A stretch of DNA of 64,000 bases from Misgurnus anguillicaudatus (Eukaryota; Chordata; Actinopteri; Cypriniformes; Cobitidae), in NCBI RefSeq assembly GCF_027580225.2, contig NC_073343.2, forward strand, positions 3,401,001-3,465,000. The letters run 5' to 3'. The notes under the pieces are model-generated. The model saw nothing but the letters and a program-made list of their open reading frames with translations. It was not told the DNA's origin and did no database searches. The translations under genes were made by a program, and so were the position numbers. This document shows positions 1 through 10,335 of this stretch, one piece after another (position 1 is the stretch's first letter; each line of letters opens with the position of its first letter).

Positions 1-2029
1 CCCGCCCACCCGTCAATCAGCGGGAGACGCTAGAGCTTGCAAACATCTTATCACGCCACTCAGCTTTGTTTAATTTCAAAACTCAACAATGGCACGAAAG
101 ATGAAGTGTGTTTTTGCATGAGAAGAAATCCAGCCTTATGAAAACAATGGATATAGTTTATTATCCGGGGTAGCAGCGGAGTTTTGCGTGTGTTTGATGC
201 GCTGGATTTTCCCAACCGGGTCATGACGAGTTGCACGTGGTAAGACAGACTTCTGTCTTATGTTGGAAATAGGTGCGTGCATATTATATAAATGACACGA
301 ACATGTAGTGAATCATAAGTTATAAGTGTTGTATAGTGTTGCATGACTCATACTCGCTCCTCCCGCGTTATAACTCCTCCTTCTTCATTTTTTCGTACGT
401 TATCGGAAAGATTCGGTAAAGCTAATTTTTCTTTTATAAATCTGATTAACCTAAAGACTCTTCAGAGATATAAAGGATGTCATACTACTCCAGATTAACA
501 TCAGAAATGCAGAAACAGCGTGTGTTACGTGAGCTTTAACATTGAAATCACTCGCGCTTGATGCCTTTACCACGACTGGTCTGAATGCAGCATTAGGGTT
601 CACTTACTTTTTCCACTGCCATTTTGAATGTTAAATGAGTGTGAAAGATCAGATTTTTTGTAATTATTTTTATACACATTTTGTTTGTCAATACCCTTGA
701 CTTCGATGAAGATCAGATCACATTTTATGACAAATCTATTTGGAAAACCATGAAATTCCAAAAGGTTCACAAATTTTTTCTTGCCACTGTATATTAAACA
801 GCAAAGTTTCTTGAGTTAGCAAAGAGTTCTCTTAAGACGTCTAAATGAGGAGTTTGATGATGTCATTTGTTTTGATATTCATCATGAGCTGCTCGAACTG
901 ACATAGAGCACAGACGACTGCAACAAATCCCATTCCCCCTTCTGTCAGTGCTGACATGCATCTGGAAGAAGTGCTGGTGGCTGGGAAATAATGACCTGCA
1001 CTATTTTGCTGCTGACTTGAGCTCAGCTGTGCACAAGTAGGCAGGCACCCAACATTTGCATGCAATTAGGTGCCACAATCTATTTCCTAACATTCACAAT
1101 GTTTTGAGAGAAAAGTGATGATTACATTCTTTCAGCCACATACAATTTGAAAAGAAAGTTAGCAAAGAAATTTTAAACACTCGAGTAATTAAAACAATTA
1201 TTATTTATGTTTTTACAATGTGGCTACAAATGTAAATCTCATTTGTTTGATTAAGTACCATTTGCTTTCACCCCTGTGCCAGTGCCATCGTACAAAAACG
1301 TATGATTATTAGAAAAAGACAACAATGAAACCCTGCCTCTAAAGGGCCGTTCCTTGCCCCCTAAAGGGCCAGTTTTAAAAATAGTTTCATATTAAAAAAG
1401 TATAATGGAGTTCACACCACAAGTATAGCAACAAAGATACAATAAACAACATCGTTGGAATCCCTTTGAATTATTTTTTCAACTGATGAACGATAAATCA
1501 TTGAAAGCCAATCAAATCTATTTAAACTTCAAGTCTACATGCATTTGAAGTGATACATGACACTGTAGAGAAGCTCATTGCTTAGGTCCCTAATATAAAA
1601 TTACCTCAGGTATCCAGCGCTGATGAGGTTGCTATGAAATTGACTACGTAATGCTTTTAAATTCTACATTTACAATGCCAAAAGATACAGTAACATATTA
1701 GATTCACTGTTTAGTTACGTGTGTTGAGGACATCATCTGGTTATAGATGCTGTGTAAATGCAACAAGAACAGCATAATTATACATTTAATGACATGTGAC
1801 CAATTACAAGCGTTTTTTTTTTCAAGGAAATATGCAATATTAGTTAATGCCATTGAAGGTAAATGATTTCAATTCTTCCAAGAACAGAAAGCTGTGGAGC
1901 ATTTCCGTCACCATAATGTTTGATTCCTGTTCTTTGTTTTCTTGATGTTTGTTCTAAACTTTGTTTGCAATGGTGGATCGTCTACTTTTCTTCACTTATC
2001 CTCCATTTTTAATGTACTGTTAATGTTGC
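1..2029. other. Non-coding DNA, nothing recognised
   Basis: AT-rich sequence without a convincing open frame, RNA gene or terminal inverted repeat. The short open frames here have no recognisable domain. Inferred to be the 3'-most part of the neurexin intron within this window (gene on minus strand). Confidence 0.5.
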
Positions 2030-2100
2030 AAATCAGTGATGCCCTGACAGTCTGGTAGAGTAATAATTTGAATAAGAAATCATTTGTATTGCGTATGTGT
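2030..2100 (+). repeat. Fragment of dispersed repeat shared with 47.0-47.1 kb
   Basis: The stretch around 2041-2100 (GCCCTGA, then GAGTAATAATTTG, then AGAAATCATTTGTA) aligns by eye with 47032-47086. In the second copy the sequence continues into the host of the L2 insertion. Family not identified; probably the interior of a hAT-like element. Confidence 0.45.
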
Positions 2101-2141
2101 CGGAACACGGCCATCCGTGTGTAGCCGCGATCAGTATACCA

Positions 2142-2583
2142 CATAGATATGTACATTAGAAGTCGCCTTGGCTACAGCAGTTCTGAACGAATGCGTCAAA
2201 TACAGCCGCCATCTTGAAACAGGGGAGCCCTGCATCAGCGTCATTGTAGGCAATGGTGCAACGGAAATAAAATTACCATAAATCGTCATGAATGCGATTT
2301 TCTAGTTTTTTTTTTTGTTTCGTTTCAACAGTCAGACATGTATTTAGCATTGAGTCCAATTTTTTTTTAATGTTTTGATATTATGAAAATCTACCTTTTC
2401 TATAACGCATAGTGCTAGTAGGCCTAACTCCATACGCAGAACATAAGTCCTGCATCGTCCATGAATTCAGCGGAGATAGCAGTGTTACCCAGCTACTTCC
2501 TATGACAATACCCCTGTTCCAACATGGTGGGGTTTTGACGCATGCTTAGAACCCCAAGGCAACATTTAGTATACATATCTATG
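2142..2583. mobile_element. hAT-like MITE with CATAGATATG termini
   Basis: Imperfect terminal inverted repeats run from CATAGATATGTA at 2142 to TACATATCTATG ending at 2583. They extend inward about 85 bases with matching blocks GCCTTGG, ATGCGTCAAA and AACAGGGG. Flanks AGTATACC (2133-2140) and AGTATACA (2584-2591) agree at 7 of 8 positions, as expected for an aged 8-bp hAT target duplication. It has no coding capacity. The termini match those of 18014-18494, although the interiors differ. Confidence 0.65.
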
Positions 2584-2615
2584 AGTATACACGGCCCTTA
2601 CCTCTCCTTCATGTA

Positions 2616-3161
2616 CAGAGGTGGAAAGAGTAATAAAATATTGTACTCAAGTAAAAGTAAAGTTACTTTAATAATAATTTACTTAAGTAAAAGTAAAGTT
2701 ACTTGTCTAAAAATCTACTCAAGTAAAAGTAAAAAGTAAGTATTTTTTAAAAGTTACTTTTTTTACAGCGGGGAGAGGTGGAGGATTCTAGTTACCTATA
2801 ATCCAAAAACGACAAGGGACTATAAATCTCAAACTAGTTGTTTTTAATTGTAGGAACATCTTTACAATTAAAGTGCAATAACAAAAAGTTAATAAAATAA
2901 AAAGCCTTTTTAAACTAAGAAACATTTATGTAATTGTTTAATGATTTTTACATGTGAGTTATGCACTTTTGAAGGTGGTCAGCAGCTTGTACAACAATCA
3001 CTATAGTAAGGTTGTAATTGATGTATTGCTGGTAACATACATTATTTTATTAAAATATATATAGTTTAAATGAGCATATAATGAGACGAGTGCCATGTCA
3101 TACTTTTGACACGTTTATTGTCTTCTAACTTCCCTGACCTGGGTACCTGATGTCAGACCTT

Positions 3162-3200
<39 letters not shown>

Positions 3201-3733
3201 GTCTAATGACCTGCGCATTCTCGAGGACGTTCTTAAGTTGTGTTTGACTTGACGCGAAGCTGCTAGACCTCGGAAAATAATGCACATGGTATTAGAAACG
3301 CATCGTGCAAATGAGCGGTAAAAACGGCCATTTCGTACTGAAGAGCATGAATCCTACCTTTCATAGGCATGAAACACTCGCTTCACGTCAGTGGAAAGTG
3401 GTCGCTTAAATATGACCAGGGGTTTCTTTCATAAGATTTGAACTGAGGCGGGTCTGCATTAGAGCGCGCCTGTCTCATCCGTCTCCATGGTTCATTTTGC
3501 AAGTTCCCCCACCCATCAATCATCCATTGCGCGTCTTTATCACCTTGCTTTTTTAAATATTTTTTTACTCAGTAACGGATATGATTTAAAATGTTGCGAA
3601 GTACAATACTTTAAACAAAACATACTTAAGTAAAAGTACAGATTTTAAAAACTACTCAAAAAAGTAAAAGTACAAAAAAAACTACTCAATTACAATAACG
3701 TGAGTAAATGTAATTCGTTACTTTCCACCTCTG
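2616..3733. mobile_element. Non-autonomous hAT-like element (CAGAGGTGGAAAG termini)
   Basis: Starts CAGAGGTGGAAAG and ends CTTTCCACCTCTG. Subterminal regions are full of AGTAAAAGTA-type short repeats on both sides. Flanks TTCATGTA (2608-2615) and TTTATGTA (3734-3741) match at 7 of 8, the hAT target-duplication length. The 1118-bp interior has no transposase and carries a (TC)n tract. It lies only 32 bp from the preceding MITE. Confidence 0.7.
3164..3195. repeat. (TC)n microsatellite
   Basis: An uninterrupted TC dinucleotide run of about 32 bases inside the hAT-like element. Confidence 0.95.
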
Positions 3734-3741
3734 TTTATGTA

Positions 3742-6330
3742 GCGCGCCCTTTGTCGCGTACTTGATGTTGGCATGAATCACGATATAAAGTTTCTGAAAA
3801 AGTGGACCGTGGAGACATTTGAATTGTTTAAGATCAAATATCGTCATATCGCACACCCCTAAGTTAACATAATAATTAACATTATAATGTGAACGGCCCT
3901 TAACTACAACGAGTGTCCAACTCCAAATGTAGTCGTATGAAGCAATGCGAATTAGCCACTTTGTAAAATGCATACAAATTGTCATGAGACTGGTGATTTA
4001 ATTCCTGCTTTTCTATGGATAATGTGTTTTTGTACAACACATCATACAAATTCATAAGAAATCGCAAATCGTGTTTTTCAGTAATAAGTTTGCGAAAAAG
4101 TATAAAAGATCACGGTTTGAAAAATTCCAAATACGGACCTTAATGAAGCTGTTAAAATTCAATTACCTGATCCTTTAAACATCATAATGTACATGCAGAT
4201 TAAATGGTGAAGATCAATGCTCAGTTCACTTTTTGATAAAAAAGCGAGGAGAAAGAGACCATTCGTAGTGTTCACCCTCCACGTACGCAGCACAAAAGTG
4301 TGACACTGACTTCTTTTGTTGTCTTGTGACGAGACCTGAAGGAGGAAAGGCATTTTCTAGGCTTTGAGCAGTAGCAGTCCATGTTTAGGAGGAGAATGGC
4401 TCCTGGCTAAATGGAGGAAGTGATGCAGCAGACAGCCGAGTGGGCTGAAGCATGCTGGGATTGTCAGCTTGCCTCTGAACCAACTGAAGAAGTCACTGCC
4501 TTAGGAGACTCAGTGTAACGTTGAATTTCTTCTCTGTCTGCCTTTCACATACAACACTAATGTGATCCATGGACTGCGGTGCTCATGAGTTAAAAGTTTT
4601 GGAGAACATTTCCCAAGAGTTTTTTGTCAATCGTTAAAAAATGTTTTAATAGACTGAGAAAGGTAAGTACCAAAAACGTCTGTTTCCCCCAGAGCTACAG
4701 TAAAATGAATGATTTACATGAATTGTGAGCAGATATTCTTTACTTTTTGAAAAGGTTACTATGGTGTATTATGCTATAACTAATTGAAAAAAAAATAAAA
4801 GCTGTGGTGAATGAAGCTCGCTCATCTGACAATGTGCATGAGATGAGACACCATTATGAGCGTCTGAGCGTCTCCCCAAAGCAGACATGAAGTACTACAT
4901 TATGTGGTGGAGACGAGACATGCTATTGGCTGGCTATTAATTTGCCCTGTGCATACAGGCAATCAGCACATAACTCGTTTTAATGCATCACTGCATTCTG
5001 TGATCTTAGACGCATCAATGTCCGCAGCACACGCCTCAGTGCTGAAATATTTGTGGTAAGACTGCACTTCCCTAAATGGACTTCAAACCAGACAAAGGTC
5101 TCATTAGCTGTCTATTTAATCTGTGCACGCTGAAAACCGAGAGTCCAATCATTTCGAAGGCGCAACCTCGCATTAAGATTTTATTTATTTATTTCCGCTG
5201 ATAGCTACAGAGCGTAGGCGCACACCGACGTTTCTTTAACTATCATGTTCGACCGATACGCACTAAAGGAGAAAGTGAAAAAGAAGGCCAATTCCGGAGC
5301 AACGCTTTGGCACCTGTGCCTATTAATTTTCAAACCCGAATTAGAGTAGCAGTGTAGCGTCTAGTCTGTGTGCGGTGGAACCGGCTTGATGGACATGTGA
5401 TTATGAAGCCCTGCAGTTTCTTAGATTGTAATCATAGGTCTCTCTTGGCTGGCTACGATGTGCTGTTGGTCATTATGTGCGCTGTCAAGGTGAGCCCTGA
5501 TAGATAAGTGCTTGTAGTGTTCCATATAAATTCATTTCACTTGATCATGCATGCATTTCGATACATTTTTGATGCTATATTTCAATAGTTTCATTTTACT
5601 CGGAGATTGACCTTCAATGTACAACGAAAATCCACAATCTATTATTCATGTATCCTTTTATATATTTTCTCTGCCTTTTAATGCAGTCTTTTGATATTCC
5701 AATAGAAAGAAAGAGTGAAAATGAGACATCTAACCACACAGGAGTCTGGAGGGTGAGGATGCTAACCGTATGCCGGCTACGATGAACATTAGCAGCTCTG
5801 AAAATAGAACGGCGATAGATTTATTGGATTTCTGTTACAAAGCTAGCAATAACCTACAGAAGTGGAGCAGCTGGGGATGTGTCTGCGACAGAGAAGAAGA
5901 GGCTATAAAGACAAAGAAAGCCAGGAATGGAAACTGGAGATGGAGCTGGTTTTTGCAAGTGATGAATTTCAGACTTTGAAGTAATTTTGAAATGAACCCA
6001 TTAAAGAAACGTGCACCAAAAAGTGAAAAATCTAGCACTATTCACTTAAAACCATTTCAAACATCATTGTTTTTTCTGTGAAACAACATAAAAGCTTTAC
6101 TATACTAAAGTACCACCTCGGTTAAGGCTCCAAGCAAGCCGTACTGATACTAAAACGTGACGTGTAACATTACAGATCACTGATTGGTCAGAGAGAATCA
6201 TCACAGGCTAAATGCACATTGCTAAATGCAAAACTAGCTTAGCCTCATGCAACACTGATGAAACTAAAAGATGTTGTCATCTCTGCTTGTACAAGTTCCC
6301 AAACTCCTATGTAGCAGTGAAAAAGATCTA
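3742..6330. other. Non-coding DNA, apparently unique
   Basis: No terminal repeats, RNA gene or convincing exon recognised. Moderate complexity and few homopolymers suggest mostly single-copy intronic sequence. Confidence 0.45.
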
Positions 6331-6331
6331 T

Positions 6332-6877
6332 ATGCCATATCACCCCTGTAGCCCAAGACAGCTTGCCCACTGAAGCTAAGCAGGGCTGAGCCTGGTCAGT
6401 ACTTGGATGGGAGACCACCTGGGAAAACCAGGTTGCTGCTGGTAGTGGTGTTAGTGAGACCAGCAGGGGGTGCTCACCCTGTGGTCTGTGTGGGTCCTAA
6501 CACCCCAGTAAAGTGATGGGGACACTATACTGTCAAAAAAGCACCGTCCTTCGGATGAGACGTTAAACCGAGGTCCTGACTCTCTGTGGTCATTAAAAAT
6601 CCCAGGATGTCCTTTGAAAAGAGTAGGGGTGTGCCCCGGCATCCTGGCCAAACTTGCCCATTGGCCTACTAATCATCCCTCATAGTAATTGGCTATATCA
6701 CTCGATCTCCTCTCCACTAATAAGCTGGTGTGTGGTGAGCGGTCTGGCGCAATATGGCTGCCGTCGCATCATCCAGGTGGATGCTGGTGGTTGAGGAGAT
6801 TCCCCCGTTCATATGTAAAGCGCTTTGAGTACTGAGAAAAGCGCTATATAAATGTAAGGTATTATTATTATTATTAT
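6332..6877 (+). mobile_element. SINE3-type retroposon (5S rRNA-derived head)
   Basis: The first ~110 bases resemble a 5S rRNA gene: GAAGCTAAGCAGGG, GCCTGGTCAGTACTTGGA and GGGAGACCACCTGGGAA cover the internal pol III promoter. A ~330-base body follows, then a 3' tail with TGTAAAGCGCTTTGA and GCGCTATATAAAT, ending in an (ATT)n tract. This order is that of the SINE3 class known from zebrafish. The head has diverged from 5S, so it is not a functional 5S gene. The tail resembles that of the L2-like LINE at 47-49 kb, consistent with LINE-assisted mobilisation. A short TATATGC on both sides may be a remnant target duplication. Confidence 0.9.
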
Positions 6878-9150
6878 ATGCTCCATTGCTCCCGTGTTGA
6901 GGATTTGTATCGCGTTGATGTAACGTCAGTAGAGGCGACGCTACAGTAACAATAAAGGTACATTAACATTATAAGAGATAAATGGAAGCTCGGCAGCATT
7001 CGGCGACATGAGCGACAATTACCGTTGACGGCTGGATGGATGTGTCCAGTCGCGCGACAAAGTTGAGAAATGTTTAACTTTATGCAAATTATGAGCGACA
7101 TTCGGGAGCGACTACCAATGAGAACGAAGCAGGGCTAGTTCATGTCATCCGTCTCTCGTCAGTTACTGGAGAGGACGTTACTTATTTGTTTATGACAACC
7201 AGATATAGAAACGCCTCTTTCGAAAGAGACGAGGGACACACAGCTACAAAGTGTGAAGCTAAACTACACAGAAAAGCAAACCAAGCCGTACCAGGCCGTA
7301 CTATGCAATGGTAAAGTGCCATAAGAAAGTAAACGATGGTTAATAATGCTATATACACTCTAAAGGTGCGTACAATCTGGTAAATTATAAAATACGCTCT
7401 TTACTCAATGTTGCGTATGGTGTGAACGCACAGAAATTAAATGCTGGGCAGTTTCACCCCAAAATGCTGGGCTGTTACATCCCAAAATACTGATCTGTTT
7501 CAACTCATGGTTGGGTCAAATATGGATATGAGACTATTTCACCCAACCATGGGTTAAAGTGACACTTTGTAGTTTTTTTCAACCTTCATATTATATTTTC
7601 AAGACCCTTGTGATGGTACATCGACTTAACATAGGTTGAATGACATGTCTACCATAGCCTGACGGGGTCTGTATCGCTTTTACTCTTACTTTTAAACTTG
7701 GGGTTTCAAGTGGTTACCTGAGCACAAAACGAACTACAACATTCGTTTGCTCGCTGCCCTGAAGTTTAGGAGGAGGAGGGGTTCCTGATCGATGCTGACT
7801 TGGCCAACATGCTTTTGACTAGTAAGTATTGCTTGCATATATAAGTCCTGCCTTGAGGCCGAACACTTTTTTTACGTGAATTTAGGTGGAAGCTACTTGG
7901 GGAGTGTAAAGAGTGACTTCTATCAAGTGACTCTCTGGCGCCGTGGTAGTGTCATGGATCTACGACACGGGCGACTCAGGTTTGATTCCCCTATAAGGCA
8001 ATTTTGTTTTATATAAACTTTAACCAAGTGACCACCGTTACAACTGGCTTGTAAATGTGAGCTATGGGGTTTTATGGTGTTGAAATTATATTCATATGAC
8101 ATGCTGGAAGGCATATCATAGGCTTTGTGACCTAAAGAGTTGTCGTCTTTTTCTTTGCGACAGTGCTGCGGCGCTTGTGGCCCCTAGGGGCGCTAGACGT
8201 GAAAAATATGCGTATATCGCCCCCTAGTGGCCATAAAGTTTCGTGGCATGCCTTTAGAACAACCTGGCATTTAGTGCACAGTATATTTTGTGTAAGAGAC
8301 TAATTAAAATCTAACTAAAATTTGGAGTCTATATGGCTTTTGTAGTACATTTTTAATGAAAGTACTACAATAAAAGTCACAAGCGTGTTATCAGTACATC
8401 ACTGTGTCGGGGCCGGCACTACCTATAGGCAGAGTAAGCAAATTCCTAGGGCCTCAGGGTTGGAGAGGGGACCTCCATAACAGCTAAATACATGTGCGCT
8501 AGTCCACCAATCACTACTGACAGCAATAGACAAAGTTATAAGGTGAGTTTGAGTTTATCCGGCGCTACAAGAACCGCAGGCGGATGACATCAAAGTAGCA
8601 CGAGTTGGATTGATAAGCAGACTCGAAGTCGAAGAAGCCTAGCCTATATGATGAACAACAATCAAAACTCTGCAGCTGACTGACTTTAAGTGACACTGAA
8701 AGCGGCTATCACGTCCGTTGTTTCCTGCTTGGCGAAACCGGCATACAAAGACAGTGCAGCACACGTTGCAGGTATTTTGAAATGATTGTTATGCATTGTA
8801 TAAATAAACTTGGATTTGTTTTGTGTATCATTTCAGGTCAGCAGATCAATCTTGAGCGCTGCTGACTGTTTAGACACATTGAATGTGTGTGCACGACAAC
8901 ATTGCGTAGGGAGCTGACTATCAAAATATTCAAGTTGAAAAGTTTGTATTTAAAGTCAAACAGCAAACAAAACTGGCGGTATTAAAGTACCTAAAGTAAA
9001 CTGTCTGTATATCTTGTAAGTCCTTTATACACTTTATTTTAGTTTTTAAATCATGAAAACATGAGGCATATTTATTAAAACATTCTCCAACAATTTAATT
9101 ATTCTGCTTAGTAGTTTGTCTGTTTAACTTCAAGTTGCAGCTGATTTAGG
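6878..9150. other. Non-coding DNA with degraded repeat fragments
   Basis: Contains fish-repeat-like patches, such as the paired TGCTGGG/GGTTGGGTCAAATATGG motifs at 7443-7560 (similar wording at 13600-13640) and CGCCCCCTAGTGGCC near 8218. Apart from the tRNA-like boxes listed separately, no gene is recognised. Confidence 0.4.
7936..7989 (+). other. tRNA-like A and B boxes (possible SINE head)
   Basis: TGGCGCCGTGG (7936-7946) fits an A box and GGTTTGATTCC (7979-7989) a B box, with 32 bases between, followed by a T-rich stretch. GTGTC and GACAC could form an anticodon-like stem, but the T stem does not pair well. This is therefore at best a degenerate tRNA-derived head, not a tRNA gene. Confidence 0.3.
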
Positions 9151-9151
9151 A

Positions 9152-10335
9152 TTAAAGGATTATTAGGAACACCATACTAATACTGTGTTTAACCCCCTTT
9201 CACTTTAAGAATTGCCTTAATTCTACGTGGCATTGATTCAACAAGGTGCTGAAAGCATTCTTTAGAAATGTTGGCCCATATTGATAGGATAGCATCTTGC
9301 AGTTGATGGAGATTTGTGGGAAGCACATCCAGGGCACGAAGCTCCTGTTCCACCACATCCCAAAGATGCTCTATTGGGTTGAGATCTGGTGAATGTGGGG
9401 GCCATTTTAGTACAGTGAACTCATTGTCATGTTCAAGAAACCAATATGAAATTATTCGAGCTTTGTGACATGCTGCATTATTCTGCTGGAAGTAGCCATC
9501 AGAGGATGGGTACATGGTGGTCATAAATGGATGGACATGGTCAGAAACAATGCTCAGGTAGGCCGTGGCATTTAAACGATGCCCAATTGGCACTAAAGGG
9601 CCTAAAGTGTGCCAAAAAACATGCACAGTGGTAACAAGGCATGATGGATCCATGTTCTCATTCTGTTTATGGCCAATTCTGACTCTACCATCTGAATGTC
9701 TCAACAGAAATCGAGACTCATCAGACCAGGCAACATTTTTCCAGTCTTCAACTGTCCAATTTTGGTGAGCTTGTGCAAATCGTAGCCTCTTTTTCCTATT
9801 TGTAGTGTATATGAGTGGAACCTGGTAGGGTCTTCTGCTGTTGTAGCCCATTCGCCTCAAGGTTGTGCGTGTTGTGGCTTCACAAATGCTTTGCTGCATA
9901 CCTCGGTTGTAACGAGTGGTTATTTCAGTCAAAGTTGCTCTTCTATCAGCTTGAATCAGTCGGCCCATTCTACTCTGACCTCTAGCATCAACAAGGCATT
10001 TTTGCCCACAGGACTGCCGCATACTGGATGTTTTTTCCCTTTGCATCCCATTCTTTGTAAACCCTAGAAATGGTTGTGCATGAAAATCCCAGTAACTGAA
10101 CAGATTGTGAAATACTCAGACTGGCCCGTCTGGCACCAACAACCATGCAACGCGCAAAATTGCTTAAATCACCTTTCTTTCCCATTTTGACATTCAGTTT
10201 GGAGTTCAGGAGATTTTCTTGACCAGGACCACAACCCTAAATGCACTGAAGCAACTGCCATGTGATTGGTTGATTAGATTTTTGCATTAATGAGAATTTG
10301 AACAGGTGTTCCTAATAATCCTTTAGGTGAGTGTA
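9152..10335 (-). mobile_element. Tc1/mariner-like transposon, near full length
   Basis: The right end reads inward as TACACTCACCTAAAGGATTATTAGGAA and is followed by a TA. The left end keeps TAAAGGATTATTAGGAACACC but has lost the outermost ~10 bases of the TIR. The ~1.2-kb body carries a transposase on the minus strand, the usual size for this superfamily. A 546-bp relative with both ends intact lies at 25862-26407. Confidence 0.92.
9189..10185 (-). pseudogene. Tc1/mariner transposase, frameshifted
   Basis: A Tc1-family DDE transposase would bind the element TIRs and catalyse cut-and-paste at TA sites. The first frame starts with Met at 10185 and encodes a helix-turn-helix region (LSISQSVQLLGFS). 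It breaks at an A-run (T6 on plus, 10031-10036), where one extra base shifts the frame. The second frame, 10046 to 9189, carries the rest. Counting from its first Met, WSDES holds Asp109, QQNN has Asn189 where the second catalytic Asp is expected, and NPIEHLW holds Glu226. There are 36 residues between positions 189 and 226, so the spacing is DD36E-like rather than the classical DD34E. With a frameshift and an Asp-to-Asn change this copy should be inactive. Combined length of about 330 residues is normal for the family. Confidence 0.92.

Noticed and set aside
6332..6450. 5S rRNA gene
   Set aside because: The 5' part has diverged from 5S rRNA, and the sequence continues directly into a SINE3 body and LINE-like tail.
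9565..9768. 67-codon plus-strand frame
   Set aside because: Antisense shadow of the Tc1-like transposase.
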